A DNA stretch of 15,162 nucleotides, taken from contig JACMIV010000358.1 in the NCBI GenBank assembly GCA_014380965.1, forward strand, positions 1-15,162. Reading direction: 5' to 3'. Position numbers and translations under genes: made by a program. Below the pieces are notes generated by a model, which was not told the origin of the DNA, did not search any database, and was given only the letters and a program-made list of their open reading frames with translations. Source of the DNA: Rhizobiaceae bacterium. GTDB taxonomy: Bacteria > Pseudomonadota > Alphaproteobacteria > Rhizobiales > Rhizobiaceae. Each line of letters starts with the position of its first letter. The stretch's first letter is position 1. Positions 7,587-15,162 of the stretch are shown one piece after another.

Positions 7587-8651
7587 TCAGCGCGCCACGA
7601 AGCAGTTGCCGCCGGCGGATTTCAAGCGGTTGCACAGGGTCGCGGCCTCGTCCTTTGAAGCGGTGGCGACGCGGACACGGTAGAACGTGCCCTTGCCGGG
7701 GATGTCGGCCGACTGAATGCCAATGCTTCGCCCTTCGATGACGCTGGCGAATCTGCTCCCGAGGGTCTGAAGCGAGGCCTGCGCCAAGGCTTCGGACGGC
7801 TGAGAGGAGATCTGGACGAAGTAGCCGCCCGCGACCAATGCGGCTACCGCGGAGGCGGCAGGCGGCGCCGGTGCCTCTGCGGGCCGCGGCGCAATCGAAG
7901 CGACCTCCACGGGGTCTGCGACCTGCGTCGGCAGTCCCGGTACGGCGCCTGCAGTCGGTTCGGGCGCCGTGATCTGGGCCGGAGCGAGTTCCTCGACCAA
8001 AGCCGAGGAGAAGGGCACTTCCTGTGGGCGCGGCACTGATGACGAGGCCTCTATGAGGGCCGGCGCGCCGTTGACCACTGGCTGTTCGGCGACTGGCCGT
8101 GGCACCGCATCGGCCATGACGATGGGCGTAGCGACCGCAGCTGCGGCCATGGCCGGTGGCGCGGCCGCAGGTTCGGACTGGACGATCGTGCCGTCCGATC
8201 GCACGATCATCGTGCGGACCTTCCGCGGCTGGAGGACGGGGATCGGCGCGCTGTCGGCGAAAGGAAGGGCCCCCTCCTCGATTCGCGCCTCATCCTTGAA
8301 GCCAAGGCCCTCATTGTCGGCAAGATCGACGCCCGGCAGATCGTCGTAGGCGGCGACCTCCTCTTCGACGGGAAGGTCCATCGGCTCTTCCGAATCGGTG
8401 AGAAGCGCAGACTGCGTCGGCGTCGGCTCGATGCCCGGCGAGGCGACTCGCTCGTAGACGGCCTTGTTCTGGTTCGGGATCGAGCGACCGCCCGGGTCCT
8501 TGGGGACCATCTTGTACGGCTCGGCATCCGCTTTGATCAGAAGCGGCCCACCCGATTCGGCCAGATTTCGATCGCCCGCATTGTTCCAAGCGAAGAAACC
8601 GACCGTCCCGAGGAGAGCCAGCGTGATCACGCTCCCGCCCAGCACAGCCAT
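7587..8651 (-). CDS. SPOR-domain envelope protein, C-terminal part (membrane segment to SPOR)
   Basis: From ATG 8651 this frame has 354 residues. Residues about 2-22 (AVLGGSVITLALLGTVGFFAW) are a membrane helix. A conserved-looking juxtamembrane block follows (LIKADAEPYKMVPKDPGG, then PNQNKAVYERV), then an acidic and Ala/Pro-rich linker. A C-terminal SPOR domain lies at about 272-354 (GGYFVQISSQPSEALAQ, FYRVRVATASKDEA, ending GGNCFVAR). SPOR domains bind denuded septal glycan, so a periplasmic role at the division site is expected. I believe this is the second half of one protein whose first half is read in another frame (8627-9355): the codons just upstream here encode a basic stretch RRRGHRSFLARR, fitting the cytoplasmic flank of the helix. 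ATG 8651 has no Shine-Dalgarno, against independent initiation. Confidence 0.85.
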   Translation of the reverse strand: MAVLGGSVITLALLGTVGFFAWNNAGDRNLAESGGPLLIKADAEPYKMVPKDPGGRSIPNQNKAVYERVASPGIEPTPTQSALLTDSEEPMDLPVEEEVAAYDDLPGVDLADNEGLGFKDEARIEEGALPFADSAPIPVLQPRKVRTMIVRSDGTIVQSEPAAAPPAMAAAAVATPIVMADAVPRPVAEQPVVNGAPALIEASSSVPRPQEVPFSSALVEELAPAQITAPEPTAGAVPGLPTQVADPVEVASIAPRPAEAPAPPAASAVAALVAGGYFVQISSQPSEALAQASLQTLGSRFASVIEGRSIGIQSADIPGKGTFYRVRVATASKDEAATLCNRLKSAGGNCFVAR

Positions 8652-9355
8652 GCGCCGCGCGAGGAACGAGCGGTGCCCGCGGCGGCGTGCACCGCATAAT
8701 CTTCGTCCTCGTCAGCGTCGTTATCTTCGGCAGAGGCGTAAGCCGAATTTTCTCCATGGTGCTGCCGATTATCGTGGAGGGAATTTGCTGCGGCAAGCGG
8801 AGCTGCCCGGCGCGGGACGTTCATCGCCGCAAGCTCGCTCGCGATCAACTCGTCGAAATCGTCGAGTTCAGGCGCAGCCGGCTCGCGAAGACCGTCGTCA
8901 AGCATTCGCTCGGGCGCAAAGGACTGCGCCTCGACGACGATCATGTCGCGGGGATTGGCCGGGGCGCTCAGCTCTCGGAAGGCCGTCTCGATGTATGATT
9001 GGCCGCCGGAGGACGCCGAGCGAGCGGCAGGATCAACCGGGATGGAGGCGCGGGCGCCGCGTGGCGCCACCCAGTTCTGGTAGGACTGCACCGCGACGGG
9101 GGCGATCACCGGCATCGAGACGAACGCGTGGGATTTCCGAACCGGCGCCATGTCCGCTTCCAAAGCGTCGGCGAAGTCGGCTTCGAAGTCCGCGTCCATC
9201 GGCGGTGAGTCGGCGAAGTGGCGATCGGCTGTGGAGCGAAACGCGCTCTGTCCAAGCTCGGAGTCAAAGATGTCGGCGAGTTCCGCGAACGGATCGATCT
9301 CGGCGCCGCGATCCTCGTCGTCGACGCCTCGGGCCGAGCGCTTCATGTCACCCAT
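8627..9355 (-). CDS. SPOR-domain envelope protein, N-terminal cytoplasmic part (frame broken)
   Basis: From ATG 9355 this frame has 242 residues and is acidic and polar. I chose that start for the GGGGA run about 8 bases upstream; a TTG at 9367 is possible. It carries DPFAELADIFDSEL (about 22-35), a motif I recall at the start of rhizobial SPOR proteins located between argS and nagZ. Reading is plausible up to DADEDEDYAV (about 8700). After that the frame runs into an Ala/Arg/Trp stretch and stops inside the membrane-segment codons of the next frame. Adding one base near 8675-8690 joins it to the 7587-8651 frame, for a protein of about 589 residues. It is therefore most likely the cytoplasmic half of that protein, separated by a frameshift or sequencing error. 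Confidence 0.72.
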   Translation of the reverse strand: MGDMKRSARGVDDEDRGAEIDPFAELADIFDSELGQSAFRSTADRHFADSPPMDADFEADFADALEADMAPVRKSHAFVSMPVIAPVAVQSYQNWVAPRGARASIPVDPAARSASSGGQSYIETAFRELSAPANPRDMIVVEAQSFAPERMLDDGLREPAAPELDDFDELIASELAAMNVPRRAAPLAAANSLHDNRQHHGENSAYASAEDNDADEDEDYAVHAAAGTARSSRGAWLCWAGA

Positions 9356-9457
9356 CGAGTTCCCCAACTCCGCTTCCCTCGTCCCCGGGAGGACGCGAAA
9401 GGGATCCTCGTCGAGACCCCGATCGCTATGGGACGATATTGACCAAAGCGTGATCCA

Positions 9458-11221
9458 TCAGCGCATTTCGTCCGGTGCGGCCACTCCGATGAGACGCAGT
9501 CCGGAAGCGATGACAGAGGCGACGGCACGCACCAGACCCAGTCTCGCGAGTGTCAGTCTTCTCTCTTCAGCGTTAACAAATCGTAAGCCGGGAACATCGC
9601 GGCCGCGATTGTACTGCGCATGAAAGGCCTGAGCGACATCATAGAGATAGAACGCGACCCGGTGCGGCTCCTTCGCCTCGGCCGCGGACTGGACGAGGCG
9701 AGGGTATTCGGCAAGCTTGCGCACGAGTCCGATCTCTCCCTCGTCGACGAGGCGAGATAGAAGCTCGGCGTCGAACGGGGTATCCGCGGCGGCGACGATG
9801 CCGGCCTCGGCGGCCTGCCTTGCAACGGACTGCGCACGCGCGTGGGCATACTGGACGTAGAAGACTGGATTGTCCTTCGATTGCTCCGTCACCTTCTGGA
9901 AATCGAAGTCGAGGGGCGCGTCGCTCTTTCGAAACAGCATCATGAAGCGAACGGGATCGCGGCCTACCTCCTCCACGACGTCTGCGAGCGTGACGAAATC
10001 GCCCGAGCGCTTCGACATCTTGAAGGGCTCGCCGTCGCGGTAGAGCTTGACGAGCTGGCACAACACGACCTCGGCCCTCGCCGTGCCGCCGGACACTGCC
10101 TTGGCCACCGCCTCCAGCCGCTTGACGTAGCCGCCATGGTCCGCGCCCAGAACGAAGACCATCTCGGAGAAGCCGCGCTCGAACTTGTCGATGAAATAAG
10201 CGACGTCCGCGGCGAAATAGGTGTAGGCGCCATTGGACTTCACGAGCGGACGGTCCACGTCGTCGCCGACCTCGGTGGAGCGCAGCAGCGTCTGCTCGCG
10301 GTCCTCCCAATCCTCGGGAAGCTGCCCTTTCGGCGGCGGGAGGGAGCCCTGGTAGACGAAGCCCTTCGCTCGCAGATCCTCGACCGCGAGCGCGATCCGG
10401 CTCTCGTTCGCGCCTGTCTCGACGCGGTGCAGCGTCCGTTCGGAGAAGAAGACCTCGTGCGCGATGCCGAGGCGCTTCAGGTCGTCGCGGATCATCATCA
10501 TCATGGCGTCGATGGCGTAATCGCGCACGAGCGGCAGCCATTCCGGCTCGGCGAGGTCGAGCAGCTTGCCACCGTGCAGGATCGCCAGGGCATGGCCGAC
10601 CGGTTTCAGATAGTCGCCGGGATAAAGTCCGGCTGGGATGTCGCCGATCGCCTCGCCCATGGCCTCGCGGTAGCGCAGATAGGCGGAGCGGGCGAGAACG
10701 TTCACCTGCTCGCCGGCATCGTTGACGTAGTATTCCTTGACCACCTCATGGCCGGCGAAAGCGAGGATATTCGCGATCGAATCGCCGACGACGGCCCCCC
10801 GGCAATGGCCGACATGCATCGGCCCGGTCGGATTGGCGGAGACGTATTCGACATTGACCTTTCGGCCTGTCGCCGAGCCACGGCCATACTCCTCGCCGGC
10901 GGACAAGAGACTCGCCAGATGCCGGGTCCAGAAGATCGGCTCGAGCCGCAGATTGATGAAACCGGGTCCGGCGATCTCGACAGCCGCGATGTCCGCGTCC
11001 TCGCGCAAGCGTCCCGCGATCGCCTCGGCAAGGTCGCGCGGTTTCAGCCCGAGCGGCTTTGCCAACACCATCGCAGCGTTGCTCGCGAGGTCGCCGTGAC
11101 TGGCATCTCGCGGCGGTTCGACGGCGATGCGCGACACGTCCGCACCCGGCTTTTCCAGGGTCTTTAGAGTGGCTTCCACCACGATCCTGATACGACTTTC
11201 GAAGTCGGCGAAGATGTTCAT
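9458..11221 (-). CDS. argS: arginine--tRNA ligase
   Basis: From ATG 11221 this class I synthetase has 587 residues, the usual length, and charges tRNA-Arg. The N-terminal Add-1 domain covers about 1-110. The Rossmann catalytic domain carries the HIGH-type signature PMHVGH (134-139, preceded by SANPTG) and the KMSKRSG loop at 401-407. The C-terminal all-helical anticodon-binding (DALR) domain includes [16 protein letters not shown] and ends near GVAAPDEMR. The frame is open further upstream to 11350, but those 43 residues are low-complexity and overlap the end of dgt, so I reject that start. Dgt is upstream and the SPOR protein downstream. A 26-base hairpin lies 26 bases before the start. Confidence 0.97.
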   Translation of the reverse strand: MNIFADFESRIRIVVEATLKTLEKPGADVSRIAVEPPRDASHGDLASNAAMVLAKPLGLKPRDLAEAIAGRLREDADIAAVEIAGPGFINLRLEPIFWTRHLASLLSAGEEYGRGSATGRKVNVEYVSANPTGPMHVGHCRGAVVGDSIANILAFAGHEVVKEYYVNDAGEQVNVLARSAYLRYREAMGEAIGDIPAGLYPGDYLKPVGHALAILHGGKLLDLAEPEWLPLVRDYAIDAMMMMIRDDLKRLGIAHEVFFSERTLHRVETGANESRIALAVEDLRAKGFVYQGSLPPPKGQLPEDWEDREQTLLRSTEVGDDVDRPLVKSNGAYTYFAADVAYFIDKFERGFSEMVFVLGADHGGYVKRLEAVAKAVSGGTARAEVVLCQLVKLYRDGEPFKMSKRSGDFVTLADVVEEVGRDPVRFMMLFRKSDAPLDFDFQKVTEQSKDNPVFYVQYAHARAQSVARQAAEAGIVAAADTPFDAELLSRLVDEGEIGLVRKLAEYPRLVQSAAEAKEPHRVAFYLYDVAQAFHAQYNRGRDVPGLRFVNAEERRLTLARLGLVRAVASVIASGLRLIGVAAPDEMR

Positions 11222-11246
11222 CGGCTGTTCCGGACGCTGTCTCGAC

Positions 11247-11272
11247 GCCGCTCCCGACGATCGGCGAGCGGC
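11247..11272 (-). other. strong hairpin in the dgt-argS gap
   Basis: GCCGCTC (11247-11253) pairs with GAGCGGC (11266-11272), and CCGA (11254-11257) with TCGG (11261-11264) around a CGA loop. The result is an 11-bp stem with one bulged C at 11265. It starts 52 bases after the dgt stop and ends about 25 bases before the argS start. No U-tract follows. Confidence 0.5.
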
Positions 11273-11324
11273 CTCTCCCGCCGAAGCGAAAGGCTCGGGC
11301 TGAGGGTGAAGAGGATCGGCGCGC

Positions 11325-12566
11325 CTAACGCAAATCCGGGGTCGCGTCAAACAGGCGGCGATGCTCGGCGATGGCGAAGCTGTCGGTCATGCCCGCGAGA
11401 TAATCGGAAACGCGGCGGGCCAGCCTGTCCGCGCCGAGCCCCTCGACGGAATGGCTCCATTCGCCGCCCATTAGGCGCGGCTCCGCAACGTAACGGTCGA
11501 AGAGGTCGGCGACGATCTGCTCGGCACGACCCATGACGCGCATGACGGAGGCATCGCGGTAGACGCGGGTGAAGAGGAAGCGCTTGGTCTCGGCCTCGGC
11601 CTTCGCCATGTCCGGCGAGAAGGCGACGAACGTGCGTCCGGCGCGGCGAACCGCATTGGCGTCGCGGGGCGCCTCGTCTCGCAGATGGCCCATGGTCGTC
11701 GCGATCACGTCCTCGACCATGCGTGTGATGTGGCGACGCATGATCTCGTGGACGAGGCGCGGGCGATCGAGCCCGGGATAGGCGGCACGCACTTCGCGCA
11801 GGATGCCGCCGGCAAGATCGAGCTCTTCGAGATCGGCGACGTGGATGAGGCCAGCGCGCAGGCCGTCGTCGAGATCGTGGGTGTCGTAGGCGATGTCGTC
11901 GGCGATGGCGGCGGCCTGGGCTTCGAGGCTCGCATGGCTCGCGAGGTCGAGCGGAAACAGCGCGTCGAAATCGAGGATGGGCCGGGGCACGGGGCGCTCG
12001 GAATGAGCGCCGCCCGCGGAGGGCCCGATGAGCGGGCCGTTGTGCTTCACCAGCCCCTCGAGCGTCTCCCACGAAAGGTTCAGCCCGTCGAACTCGGCGT
12101 AGCGCCGCTCCAGCGCGGTGACGATCCGAAGCGACTGCGCGTTGTGGTCGAAGCCACCGTAACGCGTCATCTTCTCGTCGAGCGCACGCTCGCCGGCATG
12201 GCCGAAGGGCGTGTGGCCGAAATCGTGGACGAGGGCGATCGCCTCGGTGAGGTCCTCGTCGAGCCGCAAGGCTCTCGCGAAGGCGCGGGCGATCTGGGAG
12301 ACCTCGATCGTGTGGGTGAGCCGCGTGCGGAAGTGGTCGCCCTCATAGGCTAGAAACACCTGCGTCTTGTGCTTCAGACGCCGGAACGCGGTCGAGTGGA
12401 CGATCCGGTCGCGGTCGCGCTGATAGGGCGTGCGGGTGCGGCTCGCGCTTTCGATCGAGAAGCGTCCGCGCGAGCGTTGGGGATCGACGGCGTAGGGCGC
12501 GCGCTCGCCCCCGCCCATGCCGATGCCGGGCATACGCCCGTCCGCTGCCCCATCGACGTCCGACAT
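11325..12566 (-). CDS. dgt: deoxyguanosinetriphosphate triphosphohydrolase-like protein (HD domain)
   Basis: From ATG 12566 the protein has 413 residues. GAGAGG lies 4 bases upstream, which decides against the longer frame to 12698. It belongs to the dNTP triphosphohydrolase family, which releases tripolyphosphate from dNTPs and controls nucleotide pools. The HD metal site is complete: His85 in [12 protein letters not shown], His114-Asp115 in [16 protein letters not shown], and Asp224 in [10 protein letters not shown]. The N-terminal block [30 protein letters not shown] is typical of the type common in alphaproteobacteria rather than the longer E. coli Dgt. It is the first gene of the minus-strand row and is divergent from the erpA-like gene. 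Substrate preference cannot be read from sequence. Confidence 0.93.
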   Translation of the reverse strand: MSDVDGAADGRMPGIGMGGGERAPYAVDPQRSRGRFSIESASRTRTPYQRDRDRIVHSTAFRRLKHKTQVFLAYEGDHFRTRLTHTIEVSQIARAFARALRLDEDLTEAIALVHDFGHTPFGHAGERALDEKMTRYGGFDHNAQSLRIVTALERRYAEFDGLNLSWETLEGLVKHNGPLIGPSAGGAHSERPVPRPILDFDALFPLDLASHASLEAQAAAIADDIAYDTHDLDDGLRAGLIHVADLEELDLAGGILREVRAAYPGLDRPRLVHEIMRRHITRMVEDVIATTMGHLRDEAPRDANAVRRAGRTFVAFSPDMAKAEAETKRFLFTRVYRDASVMRVMGRAEQIVADLFDRYVAEPRLMGGEWSHSVEGLGADRLARRVSDYLAGMTDSFAIAEHRRLFDATPDLR

Positions 12567-12776
12567 GGTTCCTCTCAAACGGCACACGGCACCAAGACCC
12601 GCAATGCCGGGGATTTGCCACGCACGGTCTCCCTCTGCGAACGCTGTGTCCGCGGCAGACGAAGGGCGCGCGCATTGACCGGCCGTTCGGCGCTGCATAC
12701 TTAAGCTCTAGCGTTTCAACAAGGCGACGCACCCGAATCCTCGGGAAGCGTCCTGTCGATCCAGCCGGAGCCGACC
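12567..12776. other. divergent intergenic region, dgt / erpA
   Basis: 210 bases separate the divergent start codons of dgt and the erpA-like gene, so promoters for both units should lie here. A candidate plus-strand promoter is visible (12675-12703). On the minus strand I see a TTGAAA at 12713-12718 but no acceptable -10 at the right distance, so the dgt promoter is not located. A tandem CGGCAC repeat near 12580-12592 is the only other small pattern. Confidence 0.5.
12675..12703 (+). promoter_or_regulatory. candidate housekeeping promoter for erpA-xth
   Basis: TTGACC (12675-12680, five of six to the -35 consensus), a 17-base spacer, and TACTTA (12698-12703) in a short AT-rich island, with TG three bases upstream of the hexamer. 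The -10 match is poor, so this is a candidate only. Transcription would start about 65 bases before the erpA ATG. Confidence 0.35.
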
Positions 12777-13139
12777 ATGAGCGAAGCGATCGCCGCCGAC
12801 ATTTCCCTTCCGCCAGCGCCCGTGACCGTTTCGGACGCCGCGGCACGACGCATCTCCGCAATCGTCGCCAAGAGCTCGCCGGCGCAGGCGCTTCGCATTT
12901 CCGTCGAAGGCGGCGGATGCTCGGGCTTCTCCTACAAGTACGACCTTGCAGACGCCGCGGAGGCCGACGATCTGGTGATCGAAAAAGACGGAGCGACGGT
13001 CTTCATCGATCTCGTCTCCCTGCCTTACCTCGAAGGCTCGGTGGTCGATTTCGTCGACGACCTGATGGGGCAGTCCTTTCAGATCCGGAACCCGAACGCC
13101 GTCGCTGCCTGCGGCTGCGGCACCAGCTTCTCGGTCTGA
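12777..13139 (+). CDS. erpA: A-type iron-sulfur cluster insertion protein (ErpA/IscA/HesB family)
   Basis: This 120-residue protein has the complete A-type carrier signature: Cys48 in GGGCSGFSYKYDL and the pair Cys112/Cys114 in ACGCGTSF at the C-terminus. The dimer holds a [2Fe-2S] or [4Fe-4S] cluster and passes it to client enzymes in the cytoplasm. Residues SLPYLEGSVVDFVDDLMGQSF (81-101) match the family. The ATG at 12777 has GGAG 7 bases upstream. ErpA versus IscA cannot be settled by eye; the rhizobial homologue next to xth and exoR is usually annotated as ErpA-like. The gene leads a two-gene unit with xth starting 9 bases after its stop. The downstream [Fe-S] enzyme IlvD on the other strand may be a client, but that is speculation. 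Confidence 0.88.
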   Translation: MSEAIAADISLPPAPVTVSDAAARRISAIVAKSSPAQALRISVEGGGCSGFSYKYDLADAAEADDLVIEKDGATVFIDLVSLPYLEGSVVDFVDDLMGQSFQIRNPNAVAACGCGTSFSV

Positions 13140-13148
13140 ACCCGCTTC

Positions 13149-13934
13149 ATGCTGATCGCGACCTGGAACATCAACGGCATCAAGGCGCGGATCGACGTGC
13201 TCCTCGCCTGGCTGCGCGAGCGTGCGCCGGACGTCGTCGCCCTCCAGGAAATCAAGAGCGTCGACGAGACCTTCCCGAGGGCCGATATCGAGGCGCTTGG
13301 GTATCACGTCGAGACCCATGGCCAAAAGGGCTTCAACGGTGTCGCGCTGCTTTCGAAAGCAAAGCCCGACAGCGTGGAACGGCGACTGCCGGGCGATGAT
13401 GCGGACGACCAGTCGCGCTACATCGAAGGCGTCTGGAGCGTCGGCGCGCGGAGGGTGCGTGTGGCGTCCATCTATCTGCCGAACGGCAATCCGCTGGGCA
13501 CGGAGAAGTTCGACTACAAGCTCCGTTGGATGCAGCGGCTTGAGGCCCATGCGGCCCTGCGGCTCGCCGAAGAGAGCGACCTTGTGCTTGCCGGCGACTA
13601 CAACGTCATCCCCGAGCCGGAGGATGCCAAGCATCCCGATGCATGGCTCGGCGACGCGCTGTTCCAGCTGGAGAGCCGCGCCTCATGGCGCCGGCTGCAG
13701 GCCCTCGGCCTCATCGACGCGTTGCGGGCCTCCACCGACGCTGCAGGAACCTACACATTCTGGGACTATCAGGCCGGCGCGTGGCAGAAGAACAACGGCA
13801 TCCGGATCGATCATCTTCTACTGTCGCCGGAGGCGGCTTCCCGCCTCGTCGGCGTCGGCATCGACAGCCACGTTCGCGCCTGGGAAAAGCCGTCGGACCA
13901 CGTTCCCGTAATCGTCGACCTCTCGCTTTCCTGA
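13149..13934 (+). CDS. xth: exodeoxyribonuclease III (AP endonuclease)
   Basis: The 261-residue protein is a full-length Xth/ExoIII of the endonuclease/exonuclease/phosphatase fold, which cuts at abasic sites and trims 3' ends in base-excision repair. Catalytic residues are all visible: Asn7/Asn9 in ATWNINGIKAR, metal-binding Glu34 in LQEIK, Tyr109 in SIYLPNGN, Asp150 and Asn152 in GDYNV, Asp221 in IRIDHLLLS, and Asp250-His251 in SDHVPV. The start ATG at 13149 lies 9 bases after the erpA stop with no clear Shine-Dalgarno, so it probably depends on coupling to erpA translation. It ends convergently with exoR, 7 bases away. Symbol xth is used generically; rhizobia often carry more than one copy. 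Confidence 0.96.
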   Translation: MLIATWNINGIKARIDVLLAWLRERAPDVVALQEIKSVDETFPRADIEALGYHVETHGQKGFNGVALLSKAKPDSVERRLPGDDADDQSRYIEGVWSVGARRVRVASIYLPNGNPLGTEKFDYKLRWMQRLEAHAALRLAEESDLVLAGDYNVIPEPEDAKHPDAWLGDALFQLESRASWRRLQALGLIDALRASTDAAGTYTFWDYQAGAWQKNNGIRIDHLLLSPEAASRLVGVGIDSHVRAWEKPSDHVPVIVDLSLS

Positions 13935-13945
13935 ACGGCGTTCAG
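13931..13945. terminator. candidate bidirectional terminator over the xth and exoR stop codons
   Basis: CTGAAC (13931-13936) and GTTCAG (13940-13945) are exact reverse complements with a GGC loop. The palindrome contains the xth TGA (13932-13934) and, on the other strand, the exoR TGA (13942-13944). Only TTT follows on the plus strand and no U-tract on the minus strand, so intrinsic termination would be weak. The position between convergent genes is the main support. Confidence 0.4.
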
Positions 13946-14799
13946 TTTCGCGCGATCGTTCCGTCCTGGCTCTCGGCATAGGCGAGCGCCGTGCGGCGGT
14001 CGGCTTCGGACGCCAGCGAGAAGACCTCTTCCTGAAGCGGCCGTATCCAGAGTTGATCGGCGGGCTCGGCCAGTTTTAACGCGCGCGTCAGCATCGCGAG
14101 GCCTCGCACGGGCTCGGCCCGCAGCGAGATGCGTTCGCCGTCGAAGAGGAGATAGCCGAGCAGCGCCTGCGCGCCGAGATGGCCTTTCTCGGACGAGAGC
14201 TTCAGCCAGCGGGCGGCCTGCCGCGGGTTGGAGCGTCCACCCTCCCCGTCGAGCAGCATGCGGCCGAGATGGAACTGCGCTTTCGGATCGCCGAAGACGG
14301 AGGCGGCGTGGAAATAGAGCTGGCGCGCCTGGGGCAGGTCGGCTGCAACCGGCGAGCCGGGAATGCCGGTCCGCATGTAGTCGCCGAGCGCCGTCACGGA
14401 GCTCGCGACATAGGCCGCGTTCGGCGACGATGACGTGTCGTCCTCTTCGGCCCGAACGATCGCCTCGAAGATCTTGAAGGCCTCGAAATCGTTCCGCTTG
14501 ACGCCGTCGCCTTCGGCATACATGCGGCCGAGCTTCCAGCGTGCGCCCGGATGCCCCTTCTCGGCAGCATAGCGCAGCGCTTCGAAGGCCTCCGTCTTCT
14601 CGCCGCGCTTGTAGGCGTTGAAGCCGAAGGAGAAGAGTTCCATCGGCCCGGCTTCGGGAGTGACCAGCACGCTCGGATCAAGCGCCAGCGACGGGCGCAC
14701 CCAGGCCGCCGACGCCCCGCAAAAGGCAATGCCGGCGACGATGAGCCCGCGCATGGCCGAATGGCCGGCGCGCAGAGGGAGCGCCTCAGATATCCGCAT
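13942..14799 (-). CDS. exoR: ExoR-like periplasmic Sel1-repeat regulator of exopolysaccharide synthesis
   Basis: From ATG 14799 the protein has 285 residues; ATG 14754 gives 270, closer to the roughly 268 residues I recall for Sinorhizobium ExoR. A Sec signal peptide (hydrophobic [15 protein letters not shown], cleavage near SLA/LDP at 39-40) places it in the periplasm. Sel1/TPR-like repeats follow: [32 protein letters not shown] (71-102) continuing into [10 protein letters not shown], a second around [20 protein letters not shown], and a third around [21 protein letters not shown]. The ending [14 protein letters not shown] also fits ExoR. In rhizobia ExoR binds the sensor kinase ExoS and holds ExoS-ChvI off, affecting exopolysaccharide, motility and host entry. 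ilvD overlaps its start by 14 bases from upstream. The partner exoS-chvI genes are not in the window. Confidence 0.82.
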   Translation of the reverse strand: MRISEALPLRAGHSAMRGLIVAGIAFCGASAAWVRPSLALDPSVLVTPEAGPMELFSFGFNAYKRGEKTEAFEALRYAAEKGHPGARWKLGRMYAEGDGVKRNDFEAFKIFEAIVRAEEDDTSSSPNAAYVASSVTALGDYMRTGIPGSPVAADLPQARQLYFHAASVFGDPKAQFHLGRMLLDGEGGRSNPRQAARWLKLSSEKGHLGAQALLGYLLFDGERISLRAEPVRGLAMLTRALKLAEPADQLWIRPLQEEVFSLASEADRRTALAYAESQDGTIARN

Positions 14800-15162
14800 A
14801 GCAATGCTTTTCTGCAGCGCCGCCCGGATGGGTCACGGCACCGTTGCGCGCGGACCCGACCTGCTGGGCATATTTCCATATCGCGCCGGAGGCGTAGTCG
14901 GTTTCGCGCGGAGTCCAGTCCTTGGCACGCGCGGCCAGTTCCTCGTCGGAGAGGCGCACCGACAGCGTTCCAACGATTGCGTCGAGATCGATGATGTCTC
15001 CGTCGCGCAGGAGCGCGATCGGCCCGCCGGTGGCGGCCTCAGGCCCGACATGGCCTACGCAGAAGCCACGCGTCGCGCCGGAAAAGCGTCCGTCGGTGAT
15101 CAGCGCGACCTTGTCGCCCATGCCCTGCCCGTAGAGCGCCGCCGTCGTCGACAGCATTTCGC
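14786..15162 (-). CDS. ilvD: dihydroxy-acid dehydratase, C-terminal part (runs off right edge)
   Basis: The frame enters from the right edge and ends at 14786, giving about 125 C-terminal residues of IlvD, an Fe-S enzyme that dehydrates dihydroxy-acids in valine, leucine and isoleucine synthesis. The family block is clear: [19 protein letters not shown], then [20 protein letters not shown], then [25 protein letters not shown]. The final residues [10 protein letters not shown] match the usual C-terminus of the longer proteobacterial form. The cluster-ligating cysteines lie upstream of the window. Its stop overlaps the longer exoR start by 14 bases, suggesting cotranscription of ilvD and exoR. 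Confidence 0.95.
   Translation of the reverse strand, partial: EMLSTTAALYGQGMGDKVALITDGRFSGATRGFCVGHVGPEAATGGPIALLRDGDIIDLDAIVGTLSVRLSDEELAARAKDWTPRETDYASGAIWKYAQQVGSARNGAVTHPGGAAEKHCYADI

Noticed and set aside
8627..8700. Programmed -1 ribosomal frameshifting in the SPOR gene
   Set aside because: The shift needed is -1, but I see no X XXY YYZ slippery heptamer in frame in the overlap and no poly-A or poly-G slip run. A simple indel is the better explanation.
9380..9395. Small inverted repeat CGTCC-N6-GGACG upstream of the SPOR gene
   Set aside because: A 5-bp stem in GC-rich DNA is expected by chance; noted only because other gaps hold stronger hairpins.
9842..11167. 441-codon plus-strand open frame opposite argS
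   Set aside because: Antisense shadow of argS in GC-rich codon use; no start context or recognisable motif.
11222..11324. T-box-type leader before argS
   Set aside because: No T-box consensus, no specifier arrangement and no terminator with U-tract. T-boxes are also mainly Gram-positive. Only a single hairpin is present.
12708..13634. 308-codon minus-strand frame opposite erpA and xth
   Set aside because: Antisense to two genes with complete catalytic motifs, and it also covers the likely erpA promoter.
1..15162. Mobile elements, CRISPR, toxin-antitoxin, phage or a new multi-gene defence system
   Set aside because: Every gene belongs to a recognised chromosomal family in a conserved order. 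No transposase, integrase, spaced repeat array, or shift in base composition was seen.

Overview
The window looks like core chromosome of a high-GC alphaproteobacterium, most likely order Hyphomicrobiales (Rhizobiales). Three things point there: the protein signatures (a TatA beginning [12 protein letters not shown], an ExoR-type Sel1 regulator, a SPOR protein with an N-terminal DPFAELA motif, a lipoprotein with a CSSDVxRF mature end), the gene order, and the codon use. From memory of Sinorhizobium and Brucella genomes, the layout is close to the conserved exoR-xth-erpA // dgt-argS-SPOR-nagZ-...-tatABC-serS-surE-pcm-nlpD neighbourhood. I could not run an alignment. I see no phage, transposon, CRISPR, tRNA or rRNA.

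Left and middle (1-12566), all on the minus strand and therefore transcribed right to left: dgt, argS, a SPOR-domain cell-envelope protein in two frames, nagZ, an ABC ATPase, tatA, tatB, tatC, serS, surE, pcm and the start of an NlpD-like lipoprotein that runs off the left edge. Spacing is tight (overlaps or gaps of 4-180 bases), consistent with one long operon or a few nested ones. The set combines envelope maintenance (SPOR protein, NagZ, NlpD-like), export of folded proteins (TatABC), tRNA charging (ArgS, SerS), nucleotide clean-up (Dgt, SurE) and protein repair (Pcm).

Right (12567-15162): a divergent intergenic region with a candidate promoter starts a short plus-strand unit, erpA-like then xth. 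This meets a convergent minus-strand unit, ilvD (partial) then exoR, at a 7-base gap where a perfect palindrome covers both stop codons.

No new defence system or biosynthetic system is visible. The points most worth a second look are: an orphan FbpC-type ABC ATPase sitting where relatives carry scpA-scpB; a frame break splitting the SPOR protein just before its membrane segment; a strong hairpin in the tatA-tatB gap and further hairpins in other gaps, including upstream of both aminoacyl-tRNA synthetase genes; a non-ATG start for tatA; and a possible Tat signal on an upstream-extended NagZ. No stretch longer than about 210 bases lacks a gene.
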